DNA from: Bacillus sp. X1(2014)
Lineage (GTDB): Bacteria > Bacillota > Bacilli > Bacillales_B > DSM-18226
Length of the DNA: 64,000 bases
Direction of reading: 5' to 3'
Assembly: GCF_007678255.1 (NCBI RefSeq)
Contig: NZ_VEED01000005.1
Span: forward strand, 62,001 to 126,000
The notes beneath the pieces were generated by a model. The model was not told where the DNA came from, ran no database searches, and saw only the letters and a program-made list of their open reading frames with translations. The position numbers were made by a program, and so were the translations under genes. Numbering within the stretch: position 1 is the first letter of the stretch; every line of letters starts with the position of its first letter. Positions 1 through 8,381 of this stretch are shown piece after piece.

Positions 1-1010
1 TCCTCAAAGTCGATATTGATTCCGTCAAAGTCATTAGCTCTAACATAGTCCAACATCTTTTTTATAAAAAGATCTTCCGCACCGGGAGTGGTAAATAAGC
101 GGTGAAGAACTTCGCTATCCCATTTATTATTATTAAAATTATTAACTAAAGGGAGAATCTTTATATTATGTGCTTTGGCCTGGTCAACAATCGACTTGTC
201 CGTGTTGGTTTTAAGAGTAAGGCCATGTGTAAGCTGCATCCACCCCGGTACTAATGTAGTAATCGAATCGATATTCTTTTTAAAAGATGTGTGGCTGTTT
301 TTGTCCCAATCGACGTAAAAACCATAAACTTCTTGTTTTTGGTGCAATTGCCCAATCTGTTTTTGATTAGCAAGGGAAGGTGTCGTTTTTTGAACCTGAG
401 TGGCGAGCTGAGCCTCACTGAAACTTGTATTAATTGGCTCAATTCCGCTCTTTGCTGCGCTGTTATCCAGTTGCAGACCAGGAAATTCTGGGTTGGTATT
501 CAGGCTTTCGATAAAAATCGTCGATACTAAAATAATTAAAACGGTAAAGCCTGCACCCATTCGTTTGATAATGGACCAGCGTCTTTTGGCGGGATCAAGG
601 AAAACATGGTCTTGATTTCTCTCTCTCTTTTTCAACCCTAAATTGTAAAACCAATGGAAGAAAAAGTAGCAAACAAGACCAATCAATCCTCCTAGGACTG
701 CAGGTGCAATGGATTGTGAAAGTTGTATTTTCGATTTTATGGTTGAAATTAACCAGGTATTTTCTAATCGACTTAAATCAAGGATGGGTAAATGATTCAT
801 TTTCGGAATGAAAATAGGAATCAACGTTCCCAGGAATAAGGCGATGATATTTAGACGTAACAAAAGTGAGAGAACCACCAATAGTGGGATTCGTAAACTA
901 TCTAAAGGTAAAAACCCTAAGAAAAAACCAAGTGTGCTTGCCACCGCTCCAGCATTTCCAGTGACAGGGGCAAATAAGGACCTAACAATCCACCTGAAAA
1001 TTCGATTCAC
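1..1010 (-). CDS. Membrane-anchored glycoside hydrolase family 18 protein, cut by the window edge
   Basis: Read by hand on the minus strand; 336 codons are visible and the 3' part lies outside the window. A GTG start at 1010 follows AGGAGG with 7 nt spacing. The N-terminus (about residues 1-65) has hydrophobic segments resembling a DUF2062-type membrane domain, with two further membrane segments near residues 90-110 and 140-160. After a linker comes a GH18 (chitinase-like) domain starting near YGFYVDWD. The last complete residues read DGINIDFE, the GH18 catalytic signature DGxxxDxE with the catalytic Glu at the very edge. GH18 domains of this type occur in large Bacillus proteins that also carry polysaccharide deacetylase and glycosyltransferase domains; whether those follow here cannot be seen. 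Role in envelope polysaccharide remodelling is inferred. Confidence 0.75.
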   Translation of the reverse strand, partial: MNRIFRWIVRSLFAPVTGNAGAVASTLGFFLGFLPLDSLRIPLLVVLSLLLRLNIIALFLGTLIPIFIPKMNHLPILDLSRLENTWLISTIKSKIQLSQSIAPAVLGGLIGLVCYFFFHWFYNLGLKKRERNQDHVFLDPAKRRWSIIKRMGAGFTVLIILVSTIFIESLNTNPEFPGLQLDNSAAKSGIEPINTSFSEAQLATQVQKTTPSLANQKQIGQLHQKQEVYGFYVDWDKNSHTSFKKNIDSITTLVPGWMQLTHGLTLKTNTDKSIVDQAKAHNIKILPLVNNFNNNKWDSEVLHRLFTTPGAEDLFIKKMLDYVRANDFDGINIDFE

Positions 1011-1249
1011 ATAGATTCCTCCTATAGGTGTAGTGTTGTTTTATTTTAATAGATTGATATTTTAGATAATGTCCGCAGCTAGCGGAAGGAATTTTCGACA
1101 AAAAATGACCATCTCCAAAAACTTAGGTCGTCATATAAAGATTTTGGGGGTAGGGGGAAAAGTTCTTTCAGTTTTTAATTGGTAATTGAGGGTATTTTTT
1201 TATATTCTAGGCCGTATGTATGAAGTGATGCTAAACGAAATGGACGGCT

Positions 1250-1375
1250 ACTAATAACGTATCGTAAGGAACTTATTACATATTTTTGAAGAATTATGAC
1301 ATATTTTATGAACCTTATAACAAAATTCCGGGCACTTATGACAAGTTTTACGAAACTTACGACATTATTTGGAAA
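1250..1375. repeat. Six degenerate 21-bp tandem repeats
   Basis: Six consecutive units in exact 21-bp phase start at 1250, 1271, 1292, 1313, 1334 and 1355. The shared core approximates TTATGACATATTTTACGAA, with units 3, 5 and 6 closest and units 1 and 4 most diverged. 21 bp is two helical turns, so each unit shows the same DNA face. It lies in the gap between the GH18 gene (reading left) and the small membrane gene (reading right). The rest of the 1011-1460 gap holds nothing I recognise. Confidence 0.75.
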
Positions 1376-1460
1376 ATAATTGGAAATTGAAGAGTGGGTA
1401 GGTATGTTTTTTACTAAAAATGGAAATTTTAAATGTATTCATACGTAAGGAGTCAACAAA

Positions 1461-1937
1461 ATGGTCGGGATTATTATAGCAGTCATCCTCTTTAACCTCA
1501 TTGCATTAAAAGTAAAAAAAAGGTTAACCAGAAGTGAGATGCTGCAGATTTGGTTATTTACATCGTTATTCCAACTAGTGTTTGATTTATTTATCAGTTT
1601 GAAATATCACGGGTACTGGTACTTCAACAAAGGTATTGATTGGGGGTCTCTGCCTGTTTATTTATGTTTAGTCCCATCCGTTAATATTATTTTTATAAAT
1701 ATCTATCCTTTAAAAAGCACATTTTGGAAACAAATTTCATTCTTTTTAGCATGGAATGTTGGAATCGTTATCTATGAGATCATCACGTTATTACCAGAGC
1801 CTTGGGGATATTTCCATTACGGATGGTGGAAGTTATATCACTCGGCGATTATCAATCCCTTTCTCCTATTTACCTTATTGGGATTCTACAAATTGGTTCG
1901 TCGCTTAGAACATGAGGGTGTTGTTAAACAAATATAG
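1461..1937 (+). CDS. Small multi-pass membrane protein, CBO0543-like
   Basis: 158 residues with about five hydrophobic helices: residues 1-16, 28-45, 65-83, 91-108 and 128-145. A good ribosome site (AAGGAG, 7-8 nt before ATG) supports the start. The aromatic stretches HGYWYF and PWGYFHYGWW between helices resemble the CBO0543 family of uncharacterised Firmicutes membrane proteins; that family match is from memory of its pattern. No catalytic motif is visible. It stands alone on the plus strand, followed by the thiamine riboswitch promoter. Function unknown. Confidence 0.7.
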   Translation: MVGIIIAVILFNLIALKVKKRLTRSEMLQIWLFTSLFQLVFDLFISLKYHGYWYFNKGIDWGSLPVYLCLVPSVNIIFINIYPLKSTFWKQISFFLAWNVGIVIYEIITLLPEPWGYFHYGWWKLYHSAIINPFLLFTLLGFYKLVRRLEHEGVVKQI

Positions 1938-2008
1938 TGGGAAATTGGTGAGTTTCTCCATTTCCTATAGGACGTTTGGTTTATTTTTATCCTTAAGATA
2001 ATAACTAA

Positions 2009-2037
2009 TTGACAACATTAACCAATGGGTGTAGAGT
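2009..2037 (+). promoter_or_regulatory. Sigma-A promoter of the TPP-controlled operon
   Basis: TTGACA at 2009-2014, a 17-bp spacer, and TAGAGT at 2032-2037. Transcription would start near 2044, just before the TPP riboswitch. Confidence 0.7.
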
Positions 2038-2054
2038 GAAGATTAAATTTATAG

Positions 2055-2152
2055 GAAGACCACTAGGGGAGCCATTTTTGGCTGAGACGAGATTAATCTT
2101 GGACCCTTTGAACCTGATCTAGTTCATACTAGCGTAGGAAAGTGGAGTCTGT
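2055..2152 (+). promoter_or_regulatory. TPP riboswitch (THI box)
   Basis: The conserved thi-box elements are present in order: CTAGGGGAGCC at about 2063, GCTGAGA at 2081, ACCCTTTGAACCTGATCT at 2103, then TAGCGTAGGAAAGTGG ending near 2145. It lies between a sigma-A promoter and an intrinsic terminator and precedes tenA-ykoEDC. Thiamine pyrophosphate binding is expected to favour termination, so the operon is expressed when thiamine is short. Confidence 0.96.
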
Positions 2153-2176
2153 GTATGGATAAATACAATTATTCTG

Positions 2177-2202
2177 CCGCTCCATTTTTGGGGCGGTTTT
2201 TT
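2177..2202 (+). terminator. Riboswitch expression-platform terminator
   Basis: Stem CCGCTCC / GGGGCGG with an ATTTTT-type loop followed by six T residues, immediately downstream of the TPP aptamer and upstream of tenA. Confidence 0.85.
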
Positions 2203-2267
2203 CGTGTTTGAATAGTTAGCCGCTCCTTGTAGTGTCTTCCCATAAAACCAATAAGGGGGAGAAATAA

Positions 2268-2951
2268 ATGAGTTTTTCAGCAGAATTAAGAAGAGAAGCC
2301 GATCCTATTTTCGAGGCGATTTTTGAGCATCCTTTTGTCCAAGGAATAGCCAATGGGGAATTAAAAAAGGAACAATTGATTCATTATGTTAAACAGGACT
2401 TTGAATATTTGAATTCCTTTGTTCGAATCTATGGTATAGCAGTTTCCAAATGTGAGAATCGGGATGATATGGATATGTTTAATCAGCAAATTTCATTTAT
2501 TTTAAATAGTGAAATCCATCCACATAATAACTTTTGTCAAGTAGCAGGTGTTCCCTACGAGTTATTACAAGGATATCCGTTAGCACCCTCTGCCCTTCAT
2601 TACACACGTCATATGCTTACCGTTGCACACGAAGGAACACTAGGGGAGATTTTAGCTGTGTTACTGCCTTGTCCGTGGACGTACTGGGAAATTGGAAAAA
2701 GGTTATTATCTGAGGTGAATCCCGATCGCTCTCATCCTTTTTATGATTGGATCAGTTTTTATGGAAATCGGACTGATTCGATTACAACAAAGTTTTGTGC
2801 CCGTCTTGATGAGTGGGCAAAGACAGCAACGGAGAGAGAAAAGGAAAAGATGAAGGAGCATTTCTTACTCAGTTGTCAGCTTGAATATATGTTTTGGGAT
2901 ATGGCTTATAGACTCGAAGAATGGCCTGTGAAAATGGAGGTAGTGAAATAA
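2268..2951 (+). CDS. tenA: Thiaminase II / aminopyrimidine aminohydrolase TenA
   Basis: 227 residues, usual TenA length. TenA hydrolyses degraded thiamine products such as aminomethyl-HMP to HMP so that the pyrimidine can be salvaged. Conserved active-site residues are in place: Asp44 and Tyr47 (KQDFEYL), catalytic Cys135 (LPCPWTYW) and Glu206 in the C-terminal helix (SCQLEYMFW). Start ATG follows AAGGGGGAG. It is the first gene after the TPP riboswitch, and its stop overlaps the ykoE start by one base. Pairing with the YkoEDC importer fits capture of HMP-like precursors and conversion in the cytoplasm. Confidence 0.96.
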   Translation: MSFSAELRREADPIFEAIFEHPFVQGIANGELKKEQLIHYVKQDFEYLNSFVRIYGIAVSKCENRDDMDMFNQQISFILNSEIHPHNNFCQVAGVPYELLQGYPLAPSALHYTRHMLTVAHEGTLGEILAVLLPCPWTYWEIGKRLLSEVNPDRSHPFYDWISFYGNRTDSITTKFCARLDEWAKTATEREKEKMKEHFLLSCQLEYMFWDMAYRLEEWPVKMEVVK

Positions 2952-3541
2952 TGACTTGGAAGATGAAAGAAGTCGTACTTGCTGTAATTCTAGCGGTGGC
3001 CTGTGGAGTTATCTATTTAGGATGGTCGACGCTTTGGATTCCAATTTCCGCTCTTGTCGGGCCGGTGGGCGCAGGTTTTATGTTTGGCATTTGGGTGATT
3101 GCTAGTCCAATAGTCGCTTATATTATCAGAAAACCGGGAGCGGCGTTTATTGCGGAGGTTGCAGCGGCCGCAGTCGAGCTCTTAACAGGAAGTCATTTTG
3201 GTCTGTCTGCCCTTTTAGTCGGTGTCTTTCAGGGGATTGGGTCAGAAATTGCTTTCGCCCTTTTCGGATATAAACGCTACAACCTTTTTACTTTAATGCT
3301 ATCTGGTGCTTTTGCAGCGATTGGCAGTATGATTTATAACTTAATCGCCAACGGTTTTGGATTTTACACGACGGAAGTGTTTTTCGTTACCCTTGGAATT
3401 CATGTCATCAGCGGAATGATTCTCGGTGGTATGTTAGCGAAGGTCATTGTGGACGCACTCGCAAAAACAGGTGTGTTAGAACAATATGAATTAATGAAGG
3501 AAAAAAGAAAAAGGGAAAATGTTAATGTTTCTGGGATGTAA
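2951..3541 (+). CDS. ykoE: ECF transporter substrate-binding membrane component YkoE
   Basis: 196 residues with about five or six membrane helices, recognised as YkoE, the S component of the thiamine-precursor (HMP or aminomethyl-HMP) ECF transporter. An upstream in-frame ATG at 2921 lies inside tenA; 2951 is preferred because it overlaps the tenA stop as TAATG after GGAGG at 2937-2941. The C-terminal tail is charged (KEKRKRE). ykoD begins before this gene ends, so the two are translationally coupled. In B. subtilis the operon is ykoFEDC; the HMP-binding YkoF is absent here and TenA takes its place. Confidence 0.93.
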   Translation: MTWKMKEVVLAVILAVACGVIYLGWSTLWIPISALVGPVGAGFMFGIWVIASPIVAYIIRKPGAAFIAEVAAAAVELLTGSHFGLSALLVGVFQGIGSEIAFALFGYKRYNLFTLMLSGAFAAIGSMIYNLIANGFGFYTTEVFFVTLGIHVISGMILGGMLAKVIVDALAKTGVLEQYELMKEKRKRENVNVSGM

Positions 3542-5090
3542 AGATCTTTCGATTCGTTTTTATAATCGCTCTGAAAAAATTATCAGTAATATTACCTTGT
3601 CAATCAATCAAGGAGAGAAGGTATTAATACTTGGACCTAGTGGGAGTGGGAAATCTACATTGATTTCCACTCTTGCAGGAATCATCCCAGAGCATTTGGA
3701 GGCAGAGGTAAGTGGTGAGGTATTCAAAAGGAAATCTGCTGGAGTGATGTTTCAAGATCCTGATTCCCAATTTTGTATGCTTCATGTCGACGAAGAAATT
3801 GCCTTTAGTCTTGAAAATCGATCGATTCCACGAAATGAAATGGACCAAATGATCTCTGACTTGATGGATAAAGTAGGGCTAATAATAGATAAAAAAACAC
3901 CGATTGAAACGCTGTCAGGCGGGATGAAACAACGATTGGCATTAGCATGTTTACTTGCATTAGAACCAGAAGTCCTCTACTTTGATGAACCAACCGCTCA
4001 GCTCGACCCTAAAGGGCGGCATGAGATCTTTGGTTTATTGAGACATTTAGCCGAAAAAACCAACCATACGATGGTATTTGTCGAACATGTCTTAGACGGC
4101 TGCATCGAATGGATGGATCGAGTCATTATCCTTGATGAGCGTGGACGTATTATTGGGGATGGGAAACCAATAGAGATACTGCTGAATTTCCATAAACAAA
4201 TGAAAGAAGCGGGGATTTGGCGCCCGAAGTTGTTTCCTTACAAATGGGAGGAGGTTGTTCAAAATCCTTCGCACCCTCTATCTATTAAACTTATTAATAG
4301 GATAAAAACGAAACCGCGATTACAAGGCGATGTTTTACTCCGCACCGAACATGTTGAAATTGGCTATGGGAAGAAGACCGTCGTGAGAGATATTGATATA
4401 AAAATCCATCAAGGGGAATGGGTTTCTATCGTCGGAGAAAATGGGAGTGGGAAAAGTACCTTTTTAAAAAGTCTGATCCGTTTGGAGCCAATTCAAAAAG
4501 GTAAAATTCACTTTCAAGGTATTGAACTAAAAAAATGGTCAGAACGAGAGCTGTATGAAAAAGTGGGCTTTGTTTTTCAAAACCCAGAACATCAATTCAT
4601 TGCCGATACAGTATTTGATGAAGTTGCTTTTGGGGGCCGGCAGCGGAATTGGCCTGAAGAGCTGGTCCATACAAAAACCATGCAATTGTTAGAGGAGTTT
4701 GGCTTGGAATCGTATCAAGATGCGCATCCATTTACCCTCAGTTTGGGACAGAAGCGGAGGTTAAGTGTGGCGACAATGTTATTGTTTGATCAAGCTTTAC
4801 TATTGCTTGATGAACCAACATTTGGTCAGGATGAAAAAACAGCGAAGGAACTGATTCAACGTTTAAAGGAAAGGCAGGAGCAGGGGACAACGATTGTCAT
4901 GATAACCCATGATATGGATGTTGTGGATCATTATTCTGATCAAGTCATTCACTTTAACAAGGGAAGAGTATCCTATCAAGGGACCCCCTATGGTTTATTT
5001 TCAGAGCCAAGTCTTTTACGTGAAAGTGCATTAATTCCGCCACTCCATTACCAGTGGATGCATGCGCAGAAGGAGGGTGTTTTGGTATGA
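3519..5090 (+). CDS. ykoD: ECF transporter duplicated ATPase YkoD
   Basis: 523 residues holding two ABC ATPase domains in one chain. The first has Walker A GPSGSGKST (about residues 38-46), signature LSGGMKQR and Walker B LYFDEPTAQLD. The second has GENGSGKST (about 307-315), LSLGQKRR as signature and LLLDEPTFGQDE. The duplicated architecture is typical of YkoD/CbiO-fusion ECF energisers. It would power uptake of the thiamine precursor bound by YkoE. ATG at 3519 is used, with ATG at 3525 as an alternative. It overlaps ykoE by 23 bp and ykoC by 4 bp. Confidence 0.94.
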   Translation: MLMFLGCKDLSIRFYNRSEKIISNITLSINQGEKVLILGPSGSGKSTLISTLAGIIPEHLEAEVSGEVFKRKSAGVMFQDPDSQFCMLHVDEEIAFSLENRSIPRNEMDQMISDLMDKVGLIIDKKTPIETLSGGMKQRLALACLLALEPEVLYFDEPTAQLDPKGRHEIFGLLRHLAEKTNHTMVFVEHVLDGCIEWMDRVIILDERGRIIGDGKPIEILLNFHKQMKEAGIWRPKLFPYKWEEVVQNPSHPLSIKLINRIKTKPRLQGDVLLRTEHVEIGYGKKTVVRDIDIKIHQGEWVSIVGENGSGKSTFLKSLIRLEPIQKGKIHFQGIELKKWSERELYEKVGFVFQNPEHQFIADTVFDEVAFGGRQRNWPEELVHTKTMQLLEEFGLESYQDAHPFTLSLGQKRRLSVATMLLFDQALLLLDEPTFGQDEKTAKELIQRLKERQEQGTTIVMITHDMDVVDHYSDQVIHFNKGRVSYQGTPYGLFSEPSLLRESALIPPLHYQWMHAQKEGVLV

Positions 5091-5824
5091 AGGCGAACAA
5101 TTCCTTCCTCGCTACTCTCAATCCTGCCGCTAAGCTGCTTGCTCATTTGATTGTTATGTTTCTTTTAATGGCTGTCTCTGATCCAAAGGTGACTTTATTG
5201 ATATGGTTACTTGCTGTTTTTATCGGTATTTTTTTAGGCGGATGGAGTCTAACTTATCTTTTGAAAAGGCTTCTGCCTTATGTAGGATTTTTTATTCTTA
5301 TATGTTGGATGATGGCAGCTTTCGGAGAAGGAGAAGAAACACTTTGGAAATGGGCTTGGTTCCATATTACGGTGGAGAGTTTAAATCATGGGTTAACCAT
5401 CGCCTTACGGATGTTAGCGTTTGTCTCGTATGGATTGTTATTTACCTCTACCACAGACATCACTTTGTTTATTATGAGTTTAATTCATCAATGTAAACTG
5501 TCACCCAAATGGGCATATGGGCTTTTAGCGGGGTTCCGCTTTATTCCGCTGTTCCAATCGGAACTAACCCAAATGAAAACGGCTCATAAGGTCAGAGGTT
5601 ACAAGCAAAAAAATAGTTGGAAAGCGTTTATGAGGTACGCTTTGCCACTGTTTACGCAAGGGATAAGAAAATCAGAACGAATAGCAATTGCCATGGAGGC
5701 GCGTGGTTTTACGGGTACAAGAGATAGAACCTATTACCAAACAACCAAACTAGCAGCGAAAGACTTCGGCTATTTACTTTCGTTACTTATCGTTGCTTGG
5801 GGGATAATGACTTTTATTGAATAA
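5087..5824 (+). CDS. ykoC: ECF transporter transmembrane component YkoC
   Basis: 245 residues with about five or six membrane helices, the CbiQ/EcfT-type T component linking YkoE to the ATPase YkoD. The family coupling motifs are visible as MEARGFTG near residue 202, preceded by a basic region. Start ATG at 5087 sits 11-13 nt after AGGAGG and overlaps the ykoD stop (ATGA); an in-frame ATG at 5054 is inside ykoD. It is the last gene of the thiamine operon and a terminator follows at once. Confidence 0.93.
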   Translation: MKANNSFLATLNPAAKLLAHLIVMFLLMAVSDPKVTLLIWLLAVFIGIFLGGWSLTYLLKRLLPYVGFFILICWMMAAFGEGEETLWKWAWFHITVESLNHGLTIALRMLAFVSYGLLFTSTTDITLFIMSLIHQCKLSPKWAYGLLAGFRFIPLFQSELTQMKTAHKVRGYKQKNSWKAFMRYALPLFTQGIRKSERIAIAMEARGFTGTRDRTYYQTTKLAAKDFGYLLSLLIVAWGIMTFIE

Positions 5825-5827
5825 GTA

Positions 5828-5861
5828 AAAGGGGAGAAGTGGTCGTGCACTTCTCCTTTTT
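5828..5861 (+). terminator. Terminator of the thiamine operon
   Basis: Stem GGAGAAGTG / GCACTTCTCC with A residues on the 5' side and TTTT on the 3' side; it can serve both strands, since the VOC gene ends at 5869 on the other strand. Confidence 0.8.
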
Positions 5862-5868
5862 GGCTTTC

Positions 5869-6258
5869 CTAGAGGTCTGCTTGATCAACGTTTAGTTCAA
5901 TGAGATTCCCATCTGGGTCTGCACAGAAGATCTGGGCAAAACCACTCATGCCCTTAGGTTTCTCTAATAATTCAACATCCTTACTTTTCAACCAATTCAA
6001 CGTAGCATTATAATCCTTCACTCGTAGGGCAAAATGACCTTCACGGCTGCTCAAGCGTTTATCCTGACGAATCGTTTGGGAAGTTGGGAGAACGATGAGA
6101 TGGAGCTGTTGTCCTTCGATTTCGTACCAGGCACCAGGAAAATCAAAATTTGGACGTTGGATTTCTTTTAAACATAGGATATTGCTATAAAAATGCTTGG
6201 ATTTTTCTAAATTGGTCACCGTTAGGCTCACATGGTGGAGGCATTCATATTGAATCAC
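5869..6258 (-). CDS. VOC (glyoxalase/dioxygenase) superfamily protein
   Basis: 129 residues from a GTG start at 6258, chosen because AAGGAG lies 9 nt upstream; an ATG 6 codons further up at 6276 has no visible ribosome site. Two beta-alpha-beta-beta-beta modules are seen: HHVSLTVTNLEKSKHFY at the start, and GHFALRVKDYNATLNWL in the second half with ADPDGNLIELN at the end. Metal-ligand positions typical of the family (His early, Glu in LIELN, His in QLHLIVL) are plausible. The substrate cannot be told from sequence. Confidence 0.85.
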   Translation of the reverse strand: MIQYECLHHVSLTVTNLEKSKHFYSNILCLKEIQRPNFDFPGAWYEIEGQQLHLIVLPTSQTIRQDKRLSSREGHFALRVKDYNATLNWLKSKDVELLEKPKGMSGFAQIFCADPDGNLIELNVDQADL

Positions 6259-6323
6259 GGCGGTCAGCTCCTTCATAAATTTATTTCCATCATACCACAG
6301 AGGAGTCGGACGGATTTATATAA

Positions 6324-6347
6324 AAAACCAGGCATATTGCCTGGCTT
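6324..6347 (-). terminator. Terminator after the GGDEF/HD-GYP gene
   Basis: CCAGGC / GCCTGG stem with a 5-nt loop. On the minus strand it is followed by six T residues and lies just after the stop of the gene ending at 6354. Confidence 0.8.
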
Positions 6348-6353
6348 AGATTT

Positions 6354-8213
6354 CTAATTCACGATACTTGCAGCGACCTCTTTGTGCTGTTCATTCCCCG
6401 AGCTTTCGAACTCCTTGATCATCGCAATAAATGGTTCGATGAATTGAGGGTCAAATTGTTTGCCTGAACAGTGGCGTAACTCGGCGATTGCTTCTTGAAA
6501 GGTTTTTGTTTTTTGATAGGGACGTTCTGTCGTCATTGCATCAAAGGAATCGATCACGCAGAGAATTCGCGCCAGCTTCGGGATTGATTTTCCCGCTAGC
6601 CCATATGGATAGCCATTTCCATCATATCGTTCATGATGAAGTTCAACGAGTGGAATCAGATCTTCTAATTTCTTATTTGTTGAAATGATATCTTTTCCAT
6701 AGGTTACGTGTTTTTTCATGAATTCCCATTCATGAGGGTCGAGACTCCCTTTTTTATTTAAAATATCACGCGGGATTTCAATTTTTCCAATGTCATGGAC
6801 AAGCGCCCCGAGAATTAACGTTTTGCGTTCATGGACACTTAGATTAAGCATTCGTGAGAAATCAACCGCATATTGGTAGACACGCTTGCTATGGCGATAG
6901 GTGTAAACATCCTTGGAAAGGAAGATTTTTAATTGGAATTCTGCTTCCTCCAGCTCTTTTTCAAGAGAAAGAGATCGTTGTACGGTGTATTCCGAATGCC
7001 CATTGTAAATCTGGACAAGGTTTTTTCCTTGGTTTTTGGCTGCATACATCGCTTGGTCGGCTTTATTAAGAAGTTCAGAAATACTATAGGTTTCTTTTTC
7101 ACATTCAGCAATCCCCGATGAAAAGGATAAGCAGCCGTAGGGGAGACCTTCCACCCCTTTATAGTGGGTGTCATTTACTTTCTTCCGCAATTCATTCATG
7201 AATGAATAAGCAGTCTTTCGATCGGTATTTGGCATGATAATCGAAAACTCTTCGCCTCCATAGCGGGCAACGATATAGCTTGCCGCGTCAGAACTGGCCT
7301 TCAAAAGAGTACCAAATTCTTGGAGCAGATGATCTCCTTGAATATGCCCGTACAGATCGTTGTACTTTTTAAAATCATCAATATCTAAGATGACGACACA
7401 TAATGGATAATCACTTTCTTTTGCGGCAGTTACTTCTTTTTCTAAAATCTCTTTAAAGTACCCATGGTTGTTTAGGCCGGTCAGTGTATCTTTGTTGGCT
7501 TTATCAAGCGTTTCCTGAAACAATCGGAAATGTTCATTAAATGCGACGGACAGCAGGATAGAAATGCACACAAACATAACCAAACCCAAAATTGCACTTT
7601 CCTGAATAAGGACTCCTAAGACAAGTGAAAGCAACAATGTGCTGAGGTAGCTGACTAGAAAGGTTTTATCCTTTACGATTCCACTCATTAAATTGATTGA
7701 ACTTTCCGTTTGTTGGAGGAGGAAATATAAACTGATCAAAATTGTGTTTAGAATAAAATAAGAACTCAGTGAGAGAATATATGGCAATAAGTTACCTGTA
7801 TTTATGTCACCTGTATTTCCATTGGTAAAAACAAAAAGATAATAGGAAAAAATTATCATTATACTATAAATTGAAAAATTGAATAGATGCTTCCACCAGA
7901 CAATCTTTCGTTTATAAATAGCATAGATGACTGAATTAATTAAAAGAACAACTAAGGTGAAATTTAAACCGTATAAGTAAATACTTGCTAGATAAATTGC
8001 AGAGTCCATCGAGATAGAATTTCCATCGGGTGGAATGGGGATGGTGTAATGATTTAAGAGTAATATCGCTCCCACTAAAGTGAGAGATATAAGTAATTTT
8101 GATGTATCAAGGAAATCAAAGGGTTTTAGGAGCAAAAATCCCATACTTCCAAGTAACGAAACGATTAATAAATAGAGATTCGCAGGTTGTTTGATCTTTT
8201 CCATTTTAATCAC
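6354..8213 (-). CDS. Membrane-bound diguanylate cyclase / HD-GYP phosphodiesterase
   Basis: 619 residues. About seven membrane helices fill residues 12-225, followed by a GGDEF domain with an intact GGEEF active site (319-323) and metal-binding DIDDF (277-281). A linker leads to an HD-GYP domain with HD at 473-474 and HHERYDGNGYP at 526-536. The protein can in principle both make and break cyclic di-GMP. No RxxD inhibitory site is seen five residues before GGEEF. GTG at 8213 and ATG at 8204 are both possible starts; neither has a strong ribosome site. It is the last gene of a minus-strand run with the DUF5317 protein and the 35-aa peptide. Confidence 0.92.
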   Translation of the reverse strand: MIKMEKIKQPANLYLLIVSLLGSMGFLLLKPFDFLDTSKLLISLTLVGAILLLNHYTIPIPPDGNSISMDSAIYLASIYLYGLNFTLVVLLINSVIYAIYKRKIVWWKHLFNFSIYSIMIIFSYYLFVFTNGNTGDINTGNLLPYILSLSSYFILNTILISLYFLLQQTESSINLMSGIVKDKTFLVSYLSTLLLSLVLGVLIQESAILGLVMFVCISILLSVAFNEHFRLFQETLDKANKDTLTGLNNHGYFKEILEKEVTAAKESDYPLCVVILDIDDFKKYNDLYGHIQGDHLLQEFGTLLKASSDAASYIVARYGGEEFSIIMPNTDRKTAYSFMNELRKKVNDTHYKGVEGLPYGCLSFSSGIAECEKETYSISELLNKADQAMYAAKNQGKNLVQIYNGHSEYTVQRSLSLEKELEEAEFQLKIFLSKDVYTYRHSKRVYQYAVDFSRMLNLSVHERKTLILGALVHDIGKIEIPRDILNKKGSLDPHEWEFMKKHVTYGKDIISTNKKLEDLIPLVELHHERYDGNGYPYGLAGKSIPKLARILCVIDSFDAMTTERPYQKTKTFQEAIAELRHCSGKQFDPQFIEPFIAMIKEFESSGNEQHKEVAASIVN

Positions 8214-8273
8214 TCATATCTAAATAAATTAGAATGGAGAAGTATGAATTTTTTTACTCCTCCATTCCTCCTA

Positions 8274-8381
8274 TTATATTAGTTTCATACCAGATGTTAA
8301 AGCGATAATCATTGAAGCAAGAATGATTGTATTAACGATAACACCTGTTAATTTAATACCCTCAGGCTTTTGTTGTTTCAT
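8274..8381 (-). CDS. 35-residue membrane peptide
   Basis: Found by eye; too short for usual gene calls. It has a near-perfect ribosome site (GGAGGTGA, 7 nt before ATG) and its ATG overlaps the TGA stop of the DUF5317 gene (ATGA), which indicates translational coupling. The peptide starts MKQQKPEGIK and then forms one hydrophobic helix (LTGVIVNTIILASMIIALTS) ending GMKLI. It lies between the DUF5317 membrane protein and the c-di-GMP enzyme on the same strand. A single-span membrane subunit or a signal peptide-like small protein is possible; function unknown. Confidence 0.75.
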   Translation of the reverse strand: MKQQKPEGIKLTGVIVNTIILASMIIALTSGMKLI

